DNA of 24,183 nucleotides, taken from assembly GCA_034439915.1 (NCBI GenBank), contig JAWXBI010000266.1:1-24183 (forward strand). Reading direction: 5' to 3'. Source of the stretch: JADJLQ01 sp034439915 (GTDB taxonomy: Bacteria; Bacteroidota; Bacteroidia; Chitinophagales; Saprospiraceae). The notes under the pieces were generated by a model that was not told the DNA's origin, did no database searches, and was given only the letters and a program-made list of their open reading frames with translations. Shown in pieces: positions 7,981 to 15,822 of this stretch. How positions within the stretch are numbered: position 1 is the first letter of the stretch; each line of letters begins with the position of its first letter. Made by a program: the position numbers and the translations under genes.

Positions 7981-10900
7981 TTATAATCCGGTCGGATCAA
8001 ATTTTCTATTGACATTAAACCATTTGATCGTCGTTTCCCCAATACCTTCTGCTTGTATGTGGACCAAATAAACTCCACTGGCAATAGGAATGCCCTTACC
8101 ATTTTTCATATCCCATTCCAGATCAGGAGCATATCGGGTATTGAGTATAGCCGGGTTGGACCTGTCTTTAATCGGTACATCTTTTTCATCCCGTTTGTAT
8201 TGCCGTATAAATCTTCCATCTAAAGAATAAATCGTAACCACACATTTAGCAGGAAGATTAGAAATTTTTACAATGTTTGAAAATTGTGTGCTCTCGTAAC
8301 TGGAATAGGCATAATAGGGATTGGGTACCAGGTTGATTTTTTTCAATGCTGCTGGTATTTCAGCAACTTGGAGAGCCATTGCTGCCTGGCCTGTAAGATT
8401 AAACATATAAGAAGGATGTCCTTTTGCTGAATTAGTCCCTACTGCATATTGATAAGGATTTTGAACTCTCATTTTAATGGTGACTTCATTGGGAATCAGT
8501 CCATCTTTATAAGCCAATAATTTTTGCCCGGTAGGTAAAATTGGGAAACCTACCCAGGTGACATCTCTTAGTCCAGGGATCTTCCTGAGTATGCTGCCAC
8601 CTGCGGTCAATCGATCCCTTAACGACCTGCATTCATCGTATTCCTGTAAGGTGACATATATAAAATGTTGTCCTCCGAGCAGTAGATTAAATAAGCTGAT
8701 TTGCCCTCCCGTTTGAATGGCTTGTTGGGCAGTGGGATTCCACATCATGTCGCCGCCGATTGGATTCTGATCTTCAAATCCCTGGGGAAACAACCGGCCA
8801 TCGTATACCGTATTTTCTCCAAAAAAAATATTTAATCGTTTTCCGGTTTCCACATCTATTGCATAACCTGGGAACCAGGACATGCCGACCCCATCATTGT
8901 CGGGATCCGCTTTGCCATCATTATTGGTATCCTGTTTACCCACCGAAGGGCTCTTTCTCAGGTCCATATTCCGGGTATCCAATAAAGTGGGTATACCCAA
9001 TCCAACTGTCTGGGAAAAATAAAAAGGAGAAGCGGTTTCTACCACTACACAACGGCTCCACAAGTTTTTATCCGGGGTCAGGACGATATCCACATTGTTC
9101 AGGTTTTGTAATCTGAAGCCCGGGTTTTCACGCATGATACGAAATCCATCCGAAGGATCCATCCATGAAGGGGAAATATAAGGATTGACCGGATCCGTCA
9201 CCCTGAAATCGGTTAAATAATAAGGTACAAAACCCCCTCCATCGCCCATGGTGGACAAAGCTGATTTTTGATCCAGTAAAAAATCTACTTCATTCTTATC
9301 GGTTTTGATATAATTCAACACCCCATTGCCATCAGGTACCATGGCCAACCATTTGGGTTTATTCAAATCTTTATAGACAATCTCGGCGCCAATAGCCCCA
9401 TTGGTGCCTAAAGGATCATCACCGGCATCGATCGTCTGCCCAATGGTTACAGAAAACCCATACTTAGCGACGAGTTGTTCATTGAGTTTGTCGAGCGTGC
9501 TTTCAGACAATATGACATTAGCGGGCTCCTTGCTGTTGATCAGTTTCCAGCTCACCGGAGGATCCAACTGGTTATTGTTGGGATCGGCATCGGTAAATGT
9601 CAAAATAAACTCTCCATCCTGGACATCCAGCGGGTTGTATACTTTGATCTGAATAGGGCCTCTTCCGGGTTTATATTTAATCTTTCCATCAAACGTTTTA
9701 TCCAGAATCGCTTTTTTAGTCTCATCGGTCATATCCAAAAAATTACCACCAGCTCCTGCACCATCCAACCGGGTAATCTCAGCTCCGTTACCATAAGCTG
9801 ATTTGAGGTTGGTGTTTACAATTGGCCTGGGAATGGGTATGTACGTTTTGATGTTGCGTCTGCCTTCTAAATAGGATTTGCGTTGCCCAATGACATCCCG
9901 GGGATTAAACGGGGAATAGTTGTTGTATGCATAAGCTACGACAGTATAATAATATTTTTTATGATTGATCAGGGTGCGATCTTCTGTAGCAAACTGATCT
10001 TCTTTCACCTGAAAACTATGTCTTACGCCGGCATCTTCCCCTTCCACCCTGATTTCAGGAATCCATACCGGCTGTGATGAATTCGGGTCGGGAGTAGAGC
10101 GCCAATTGTAAATATTGCTGACTCCGTTTTTTATATCCACCTGGTAGATCAACCGGGCTTTATTGACGTCTTCGATGTCCGATATACCGACATCGGCACC
10201 TCGCAATTGATAGATTTTATATCCTTCAAAGCGGTACAAGCTGTCAGCAACACCTTTCGGGGCTTGAAGGTCGACTTCCTGATAACCTTCAAAAGCATTG
10301 TTGGATTTTATAGGGTCGTTGGATAAAAGGAGAATTAATTCCTGGTCCAGTTCAATAAAATCCAAATCGGGTGCATCAGGACCATCTGTGATATCAAAAC
10401 AATTGTCAAATAAAGCCTGGGCAATGTCATCGGCCGAAGTCAACCGGTCGATATTAGGGCAAGGGTAATCAAAATCCGGGATCCACACCACACCGACAAT
10501 CAACTCATTAACGGCACCGGGGTCCAGCCTAAACGGACCGGAAGCCTGGATGGTACGCCGGTCACCAAAATCGAGGTTAGCTGTGCACATGGACCAGCCT
10601 CTGGAATTGCTTGGGGGGTCCACAAATGCATAATCGTTGCGGGGAGCACCGATTTGGTAGGCAGTCCCACCAAATGAAAACGGGGTGCCGTCTTTCCAAG
10701 AACCGGACATATAATTAAAATATTCCTGTGCATTATCGGGATCGGTCATAGCATTTGGCCAATTACCAATAGCCGCGTTATTATAATATGTAAAGGAAGA
10801 CATTCCGATCTCTTTTCCAAATTCATCCAAAGGCCCACGGAAATAATCCACCCCCAACATGGGAACATCATTACAATAGGTATTTATCCCACCCGGACAG

Positions 10901-11934
10901 GAACATCCGGTCTCGCCGTCCGTGGCATCTTCATTATAAACGTAAGCCAGTGAACGACCTACATCACAGCCGATATAATCATCCGTGTGGCATCCCAAAT
11001 CCGGATCCACATACATGGCAAAAAAAGTACTGTCAATACTTTGTGTTGCCCGGTTAATCAGTTTGTAACGCTGGAAGGTCATGTTATTGATTTCGTCGTT
11101 GGTAGCATAAGCAAAAGCCTGTACCTGGATCTCCATCTGGATAGGTTTACCCTGGGTCTGAGTGTGAATGCCGCCAGCGTCATTATAAATCCAAAAAGTC
11201 ATTTCGTCGGGGTATTGAGGTGCATTACAACCCCTGATTTCGATAATAGGGTAGTCCCCTTTGCACGGGTTATACAACCCATCTCCATCCCGGTCAAAAA
11301 AACCGGCTAAACCCTGACTGGTATTGGGTAAATCAAATCCATGAATGTTTTTAAAATAAGGGTTTCCACGGGCTGGCCATCCCAACAAATCTTCCGGTAT
11401 TTTTTTACAATCAAGCTCTGTACCCGATGTGATAGCATTGTTATAATCTTTAAGGTGCGCTGTGATGTTTTCACCCAGGACTTGAAAATGTTTGTCCCAT
11501 TTAGCGCAGGTATCGATTCCTATAGTCCCTTTTTGAGGATCGAGAGGGCCTGGCCAGAAATCATTTCGATTACCGGTACGGTAGGTTTGAGCTGCGAGTT
11601 TTAAATTACCTACCGGGTCATACCCACCCAGCCACACTGCCCCTGCAAAAATCGATGAGACTTCCGGTACCCCGGACCCCGGTTGAACCTTTGGAACGAC
11701 ATATTTACCAATCTGTAAATCCCACCATACATCACCCCCGCCCAATAGTCTTGCCCTGACATTATTGATTTGCATATCGATGGAAGACGTGGAAGGAGCA
11801 CAATCCGCTCTGGGTGCCAGACGTTGTTTGAGCTCATTTATTTTAGACGGTTTTACCGGATAATTGGGGTATGCTTTAGCAAAATTCAGGCTGACAGAAA
11901 GACAAAAAAGCAGTATTTGATATTTTGTTTGCAT
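7981..11934 (-). CDS. Giant secreted protein with type IX-like C-terminal domain, function unknown
   Basis: A ~1317-residue exported protein. The ATG at 11934 is preferred because it puts the signal peptide at the N-terminus (MQTKYQILLF, cleavage after AKA near residue 21); an in-frame TTG at 11946 abuts the upstream stop codon. Recognisable segments: an Asp-rich loop DRDGDGLYN at 214-222 followed by KGDYP, a Cys-containing region around 310-355 (PDLGCHTDDYIGCD), and another calcium-loop-like DTNNDGKADPDNDG stretch in the C-terminal third. The last 120 residues (about 1198-1317) resemble a type A sorting domain: LVPNPYY, IYSLDGRFIRQY, LEWDMKNGKG, then SGVYLVHI. It ends with an extra tail, WFNVNRKFDPTGL. 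Large proteins of this plan occur across Bacteroidota, but I know no experimental function. It lies between a TonB-dependent receptor and a PorV-like gene. Confidence 0.8.
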   Translation of the reverse strand: MQTKYQILLFCLSVSLNFAKAYPNYPVKPSKINELKQRLAPRADCAPSTSSIDMQINNVRARLLGGGDVWWDLQIGKYVVPKVQPGSGVPEVSSIFAGAVWLGGYDPVGNLKLAAQTYRTGNRNDFWPGPLDPQKGTIGIDTCAKWDKHFQVLGENITAHLKDYNNAITSGTELDCKKIPEDLLGWPARGNPYFKNIHGFDLPNTSQGLAGFFDRDGDGLYNPCKGDYPIIEIRGCNAPQYPDEMTFWIYNDAGGIHTQTQGKPIQMEIQVQAFAYATNDEINNMTFQRYKLINRATQSIDSTFFAMYVDPDLGCHTDDYIGCDVGRSLAYVYNEDATDGETGCSCPGGINTYCNDVPMLGVDYFRGPLDEFGKEIGMSSFTYYNNAAIGNWPNAMTDPDNAQEYFNYMSGSWKDGTPFSFGGTAYQIGAPRNDYAFVDPPSNSRGWSMCTANLDFGDRRTIQASGPFRLDPGAVNELIVGVVWIPDFDYPCPNIDRLTSADDIAQALFDNCFDITDGPDAPDLDFIELDQELILLLSNDPIKSNNAFEGYQEVDLQAPKGVADSLYRFEGYKIYQLRGADVGISDIEDVNKARLIYQVDIKNGVSNIYNWRSTPDPNSSQPVWIPEIRVEGEDAGVRHSFQVKEDQFATEDRTLINHKKYYYTVVAYAYNNYSPFNPRDVIGQRKSYLEGRRNIKTYIPIPRPIVNTNLKSAYGNGAEITRLDGAGAGGNFLDMTDETKKAILDKTFDGKIKYKPGRGPIQIKVYNPLDVQDGEFILTFTDADPNNNQLDPPVSWKLINSKEPANVILSESTLDKLNEQLVAKYGFSVTIGQTIDAGDDPLGTNGAIGAEIVYKDLNKPKWLAMVPDGNGVLNYIKTDKNEVDFLLDQKSALSTMGDGGGFVPYYLTDFRVTDPVNPYISPSWMDPSDGFRIMRENPGFRLQNLNNVDIVLTPDKNLWSRCVVVETASPFYFSQTVGLGIPTLLDTRNMDLRKSPSVGKQDTNNDGKADPDNDGVGMSWFPGYAIDVETGKRLNIFFGENTVYDGRLFPQGFEDQNPIGGDMMWNPTAQQAIQTGGQISLFNLLLGGQHFIYVTLQEYDECRSLRDRLTAGGSILRKIPGLRDVTWVGFPILPTGQKLLAYKDGLIPNEVTIKMRVQNPYQYAVGTNSAKGHPSYMFNLTGQAAMALQVAEIPAALKKINLVPNPYYAYSSYESTQFSNIVKISNLPAKCVVTIYSLDGRFIRQYKRDEKDVPIKDRSNPAILNTRYAPDLEWDMKNGKGIPIASGVYLVHIQAEGIGETTIKWFNVNRKFDPTGL

Positions 11935-11946
11935 GTTTTTGTTCAA

Positions 11947-14900
11947 TTAGAATTCAATAATAGCACCAAGGAAAACCCGCCTTGGAAGGGAATAAAATCC
12001 GGGATTTAATTCTGCCCATTGATAGGATGCGAGATAGGCATTGACATCTCTCCCGGTTGAAGTGACGGTATTGAGGGCTGATTTGCCATCTGCCGATGTC
12101 AGGTAACCATCATCTTCCGGTGAACCGCTTACAGGGTATACCCCATAAACATTTTTAAGATTGAGCACATTTTGTACCCTGAAATAAACATTGAGAAACA
12201 TAGGAAACCGGGTATCCGGGTTGCCTATTCGAAAACTTTTATCTGCCCGCAGATCCAGGGTAAAAGACCAGGGTAATCTGGATCCATTTAAAGCTCCGGC
12301 AAAACCGGCTCCTCCTAAGGGCTGCGCTCTTTGCAACTTAGTATACGGTCTGCCACTCACCGCGTTCATTTGAAGGTTGAGCCCTGCATCGGCCAATATT
12401 TCCTTTCCGTTGATACGAGGCCCGTTATAAGCTCTTCCCGAAGCAAAGCGATAATCGATCACCGTCACCAGCCGGTGTCTCTCATCAAAATTCAATGGAA
12501 ACAAACTCCTGATGTTACCACGGGTATTCAGGCCGAGCTGGGTATTGGCACCTGATCCCGTGCCATCTGCAAATTGTAAGGTATAATTTGCCTGTATCTC
12601 AATATTGCTCGTCCTGCGCATATCGTATTGAAAACTGAATCCTTTGACAGTCCCAAAATCCAGGTTCCCGTAGCCGGTATAACTGTTGACCGGTGAAGGC
12701 ACATACAGATAAGTGCGGCTTTGAATCATGTCCCTCATCTCTTTATAATAGGCCGCAATTTTAAGCGCTGAGGAATTGGACAATTTTTGTTGGAAACCTA
12801 CTTCATAATCAATTGTTCGTTCCGGTTTTAAATTTGGGTTGTTGGATGGGGTCCGGGAAGGATCTTCAAAATAATAATAGTCCAGGGCAGTCGCAATCGT
12901 GTTGGAAGGGGGCCGTTGAATCAGGATATCATAGTGTGCAAAAAAATTAGCCGCATCCGATATCGGGAAAGAGAAGGCCAGCCTGGGCATAAAATTTATC
13001 TGCGGTTTGTAATCGGTAAAAGATTGATTGGGGTCAAAGGATTTGAGCCTGATGTTGGAATTGGGATCTTTCAGTTTGGGGGTTACCACTTCACCTCCAA
13101 ACAATACCGAGCCATCATTGGCGGGGGTTCCGTTTGGAAAATACCACTGCTCTCCTTTGCGAAATGCTTTGACATTATTAGAATTTTTGCCGGTCACATA
13201 GACGAGGTAATCATCGCCCACGGCGGATGGTTTGGTTTCGCCTATAGCGGTATAAAAATCACTGGCCTGGGTGATTTCGTAAAGGGAAAACGGGTCTTTG
13301 AGTACTTTGGTATTGGCATCGTACCGGTCTACCCTCAAGCCCAACCGGAGAATAAGGTCTTTGTAATTAAACTTATCCTGGATATAAGCTGCTGCATAGG
13401 TCGGCCGGTTAGGCGCTACTACAAAGGTCCGTCGTCCTTCTGCATCCACTGCAGTGAAAAAGTCTTCAAATTTTGTATTGGTGTTTAGTTTATTGCCGAG
13501 ATAATCATAACCAAAATAATTTAATACCCCCTGGTCCGTCAATTCACTGGCAGCAAACATATCTAACCTCAAATCTTCCGGTTTGATCCCATCTACATTG
13601 ACATATTCATTCAATGTCTGACCAGTCAGTTGCCGGATCCTTTTATAAAACAATAAATCATTGTCTTCTTCGATCTGGGTTTGGAATTTATCATACGTAA
13701 ACGGAGTCACCAATCCGTCGAAGGACCCAATGATCTTCGTCGTATCTACTCCTTTGATATGATTGTTGGCTTGCAGTCGGGCTATGGTCCAAAGACCGTT
13801 TGGGCTCACGCCCCAACCCCTGTCCCGTCTTTGTTCATAAACAAACCCGACCTGGATATTGTGTCTTCCCTTATCTGAACCACCGGGGAATAAATCAAAA
13901 CTCCCTTCTCCATTGACCGTGATAATTTCACTTTCTCCTTTGCTATAGTTATTGTATACCGAGCCGGCATTGGTATGTAACCTCCATGCTGAATTAAAAT
14001 TGCCGGAAATAAAACCATTGTAAGCATAATAGTCCAGGAGATTATTGGCATCCAGTCCTTTGTTGTAAGCGGCCAGTACGGTATTTAACGTGCCTGGGGT
14101 ATAACCATTGAGTTGTTGGAGATATCCCGCATGGGCAACCCCTGGCAGGGGGCCACGGCTGTAGGTTGATTCTCCTTCTACCGGTACCCAGGTGATATCA
14201 AAATTGCCAATATGTCCATAATTGAAGATTTGGTCCTTGTGGCGGAAATCCTCATTTTGGTTACTGCCTTTTTCGAAGGCGGCTTGTAAGGTATAGATGG
14301 CATTGCGGAACAACCGGTTTTCTCCTTTGGTTTTACTTCCTGTAGGGGCGGCTTGAGATTGATTAGATCCCAGGCGGTGTCTCCATTTAAACCCTGCCCG
14401 GTAATTTTGAGAGGTAGCCAGGGGATTGTTTTCATAGTTGAGCAGGTTCCAGGAGGCGGCGGGTGAAAATCGATTATGGTTATTGTTGTAAGCACCGGTA
14501 AAACTGATGTCAATTTTATTACTTAGCCGGGCATCTATCTTGCCGGTCAGGTCAATTCGCTGGCTTCTTTCATTGATTCGTTGTTTGTTCAACTCCACAT
14601 CAGCGGGAGTCAGGAATTCAGCACTGGATAAAGGGACCCCATTAATCCTCCGGATCGGATCAGCTTCGATTTCCCTCAATTTGGATTCGAGTGAATAGTA
14701 GGTGCCGGTAGTAGAGGGGTTATCATCATCTTGCCGCCGGTATTGTCCACTTAATCTATAACCTAAAACGGAAACTCCTTTGTTATTTCTTAAAATTGGC
14801 CCACTCAGGTTAAAATTGAGCAGATTATAACCATAGGAATCCAGATACTGTGAAGATTCTAACTCGAGACCCCCTGAAAATTTATTGGAAGGACCTTTTG

Positions 14901-15588
14901 TAGTAATGGAAATCACCCCTCCGGTTACATCGCCATATCTCGCTTCAACACCTCCGGTAATGACTTGCATCTGGTCAATTTCCGTCTGGGGAATCAGGTT
15001 GGTGTTGACTCTTATCCCATCAATATAATAATTGGTGGCGTTGGACCTGGAGCCGCGTATATTCAATGCCCCGCCATTTTGTTGGGCTATCCCGGCGGTG
15101 GTCGCTGCCAATTCATTGATGTTTTTGGTAGGCAGGTTGCGGATTTGTTCAGAAGTAACGGTACCCCCCGATGTGGTATTATCTTGTTGAATCAATGGGA
15201 CTTTATAATCGGTAACGACTACTTCATTGAGAATAATACCCACATTCATTTCGGCATTAAGCCTATTTGATTTTCCTGCAAATACGACGACTCGCTGAAT
15301 GCGTTGGGTCTGAAAGCCTATGTAGCTGATTTCAACATCATAGGTGCCTGGGTCGATATTGGTAAAGCTGTAATTGCCGTCTTCATCGCTGGTAGTCCCG
15401 GCTTTCTGAACGCCGGATTTAAACAAAACAACAGTAGCCCCAATCAGGGTTTCTTTGTTTTCATCCATTATTTTTCCTTCCAATGAAGTCTGTGAAAATA
15501 TGGGTATCAAAAAGCAACAGGTCAACACCCCCATCAATCCAAATCTCACCTTAAGCTTTGTATCAGCCAAATAGTTAAAATTCAACAC
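11947..15588 (-). CDS. TonB-dependent outer-membrane receptor with carboxypeptidase-regulatory-like domain
   Basis: A large outer-membrane active transporter of 1213 residues. Order of domains: signal peptide (about 14-33, ending IFSQT), carboxypeptidase-regulatory-like beta domain (about 35-118: SLEGKIMDENKETLIGATV, DGNYSF, ISYIGFQ), plug (about 140-232: LNIRGSRSNATNYYIDGIR, MQVITGGVEARYGDVTGG) and a TonB barrel to the terminal Phe (RRVFLGAIIEF). The start is a GTG at 15588; TTG at 15585 or a GTG at V14 are alternatives, while ATG at 15534 would leave a signal peptide without its positive charges. No susD-like gene follows, so it is not a classic glycan-uptake SusCD pair. Instead it heads the operon with the giant secreted protein, which starts 12 bp downstream. 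The substrate is unknown. Confidence 0.9.
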   Translation of the reverse strand: MLNFNYLADTKLKVRFGLMGVLTCCFLIPIFSQTSLEGKIMDENKETLIGATVVLFKSGVQKAGTTSDEDGNYSFTNIDPGTYDVEISYIGFQTQRIQRVVVFAGKSNRLNAEMNVGIILNEVVVTDYKVPLIQQDNTTSGGTVTSEQIRNLPTKNINELAATTAGIAQQNGGALNIRGSRSNATNYYIDGIRVNTNLIPQTEIDQMQVITGGVEARYGDVTGGVISITTKGPSNKFSGGLELESSQYLDSYGYNLLNFNLSGPILRNNKGVSVLGYRLSGQYRRQDDDNPSTTGTYYSLESKLREIEADPIRRINGVPLSSAEFLTPADVELNKQRINERSQRIDLTGKIDARLSNKIDISFTGAYNNNHNRFSPAASWNLLNYENNPLATSQNYRAGFKWRHRLGSNQSQAAPTGSKTKGENRLFRNAIYTLQAAFEKGSNQNEDFRHKDQIFNYGHIGNFDITWVPVEGESTYSRGPLPGVAHAGYLQQLNGYTPGTLNTVLAAYNKGLDANNLLDYYAYNGFISGNFNSAWRLHTNAGSVYNNYSKGESEIITVNGEGSFDLFPGGSDKGRHNIQVGFVYEQRRDRGWGVSPNGLWTIARLQANNHIKGVDTTKIIGSFDGLVTPFTYDKFQTQIEEDNDLLFYKRIRQLTGQTLNEYVNVDGIKPEDLRLDMFAASELTDQGVLNYFGYDYLGNKLNTNTKFEDFFTAVDAEGRRTFVVAPNRPTYAAAYIQDKFNYKDLILRLGLRVDRYDANTKVLKDPFSLYEITQASDFYTAIGETKPSAVGDDYLVYVTGKNSNNVKAFRKGEQWYFPNGTPANDGSVLFGGEVVTPKLKDPNSNIRLKSFDPNQSFTDYKPQINFMPRLAFSFPISDAANFFAHYDILIQRPPSNTIATALDYYYFEDPSRTPSNNPNLKPERTIDYEVGFQQKLSNSSALKIAAYYKEMRDMIQSRTYLYVPSPVNSYTGYGNLDFGTVKGFSFQYDMRRTSNIEIQANYTLQFADGTGSGANTQLGLNTRGNIRSLFPLNFDERHRLVTVIDYRFASGRAYNGPRINGKEILADAGLNLQMNAVSGRPYTKLQRAQPLGGAGFAGALNGSRLPWSFTLDLRADKSFRIGNPDTRFPMFLNVYFRVQNVLNLKNVYGVYPVSGSPEDDGYLTSADGKSALNTVTSTGRDVNAYLASYQWAELNPGFYSLPRRVFLGAIIEF

Positions 15589-15637
15589 AATATATAGTTG
15601 TAATTATTAAACGAAGATAGGAGATTAAACGCTGATT

Positions 15638-15660
15638 AAATCCAGAATTTGATTGGATTT
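15638..15660. promoter_or_regulatory. Inverted repeat upstream of the TonB receptor operon
   Basis: AAATCCA (15638-15644) and TGGATTT (15654-15660) are perfect 7-bp inverted arms with a 9-nt spacer, 50-72 bp upstream of the operon's first start codon. The position suits an operator or a leader hairpin. A near-match to the -7 consensus, TATCTTCG read on the minus strand at 15612-15619, lies between it and the start. Confidence 0.35.
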
Positions 15661-15763
15661 CACCCATAATTGTTTTCTTAGAATTAGCGGCCTGAGCAGG
15701 AATTAATCAACCTTAATTTTTAGAGGTAACTATTCCAAAGATGGATGGGTTTGCAGGATTTAA

Positions 15764-15778
15764 AGTGAACACTTCACT
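15764..15778 (-). terminator. Possible weak terminator after PEP carboxylase
   Basis: AGTGAA (15764-15769) and TTCACT (15773-15778) form a 6-bp stem with a 3-nt loop, about 45 bp past the ppc stop codon on the minus strand. It is followed by a short TTTAAAT run in that direction. The stem is short and the T-run interrupted, so the call is tentative. Confidence 0.25.
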
Positions 15779-15822
15779 GAACCTGGGGGTGTGATTTGCA
15801 AATTATCCGGTGTATTGGAGGA

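Noticed and set aside
11935..11946. TTG start at 11946 for the giant secreted protein
   Set aside because: The ATG at 11934 gives a cleaner signal peptide and a normal 12-bp gap; the TTG adds only four residues.
12916..13488. 190-residue plus-strand frame inside the TonB receptor gene
   Set aside because: It lies wholly antisense to a well-supported barrel domain, has no recognisable motif, and looks like codon-bias shadowing. The same applies to the other plus-strand frames within 8760-15486 and 16576-17868.
11947..15588. SusCD-type polysaccharide utilisation locus
   Set aside because: The receptor has the SusC-like layout, but there is no SusD-like lipoprotein or glycan-degrading enzyme next to it.
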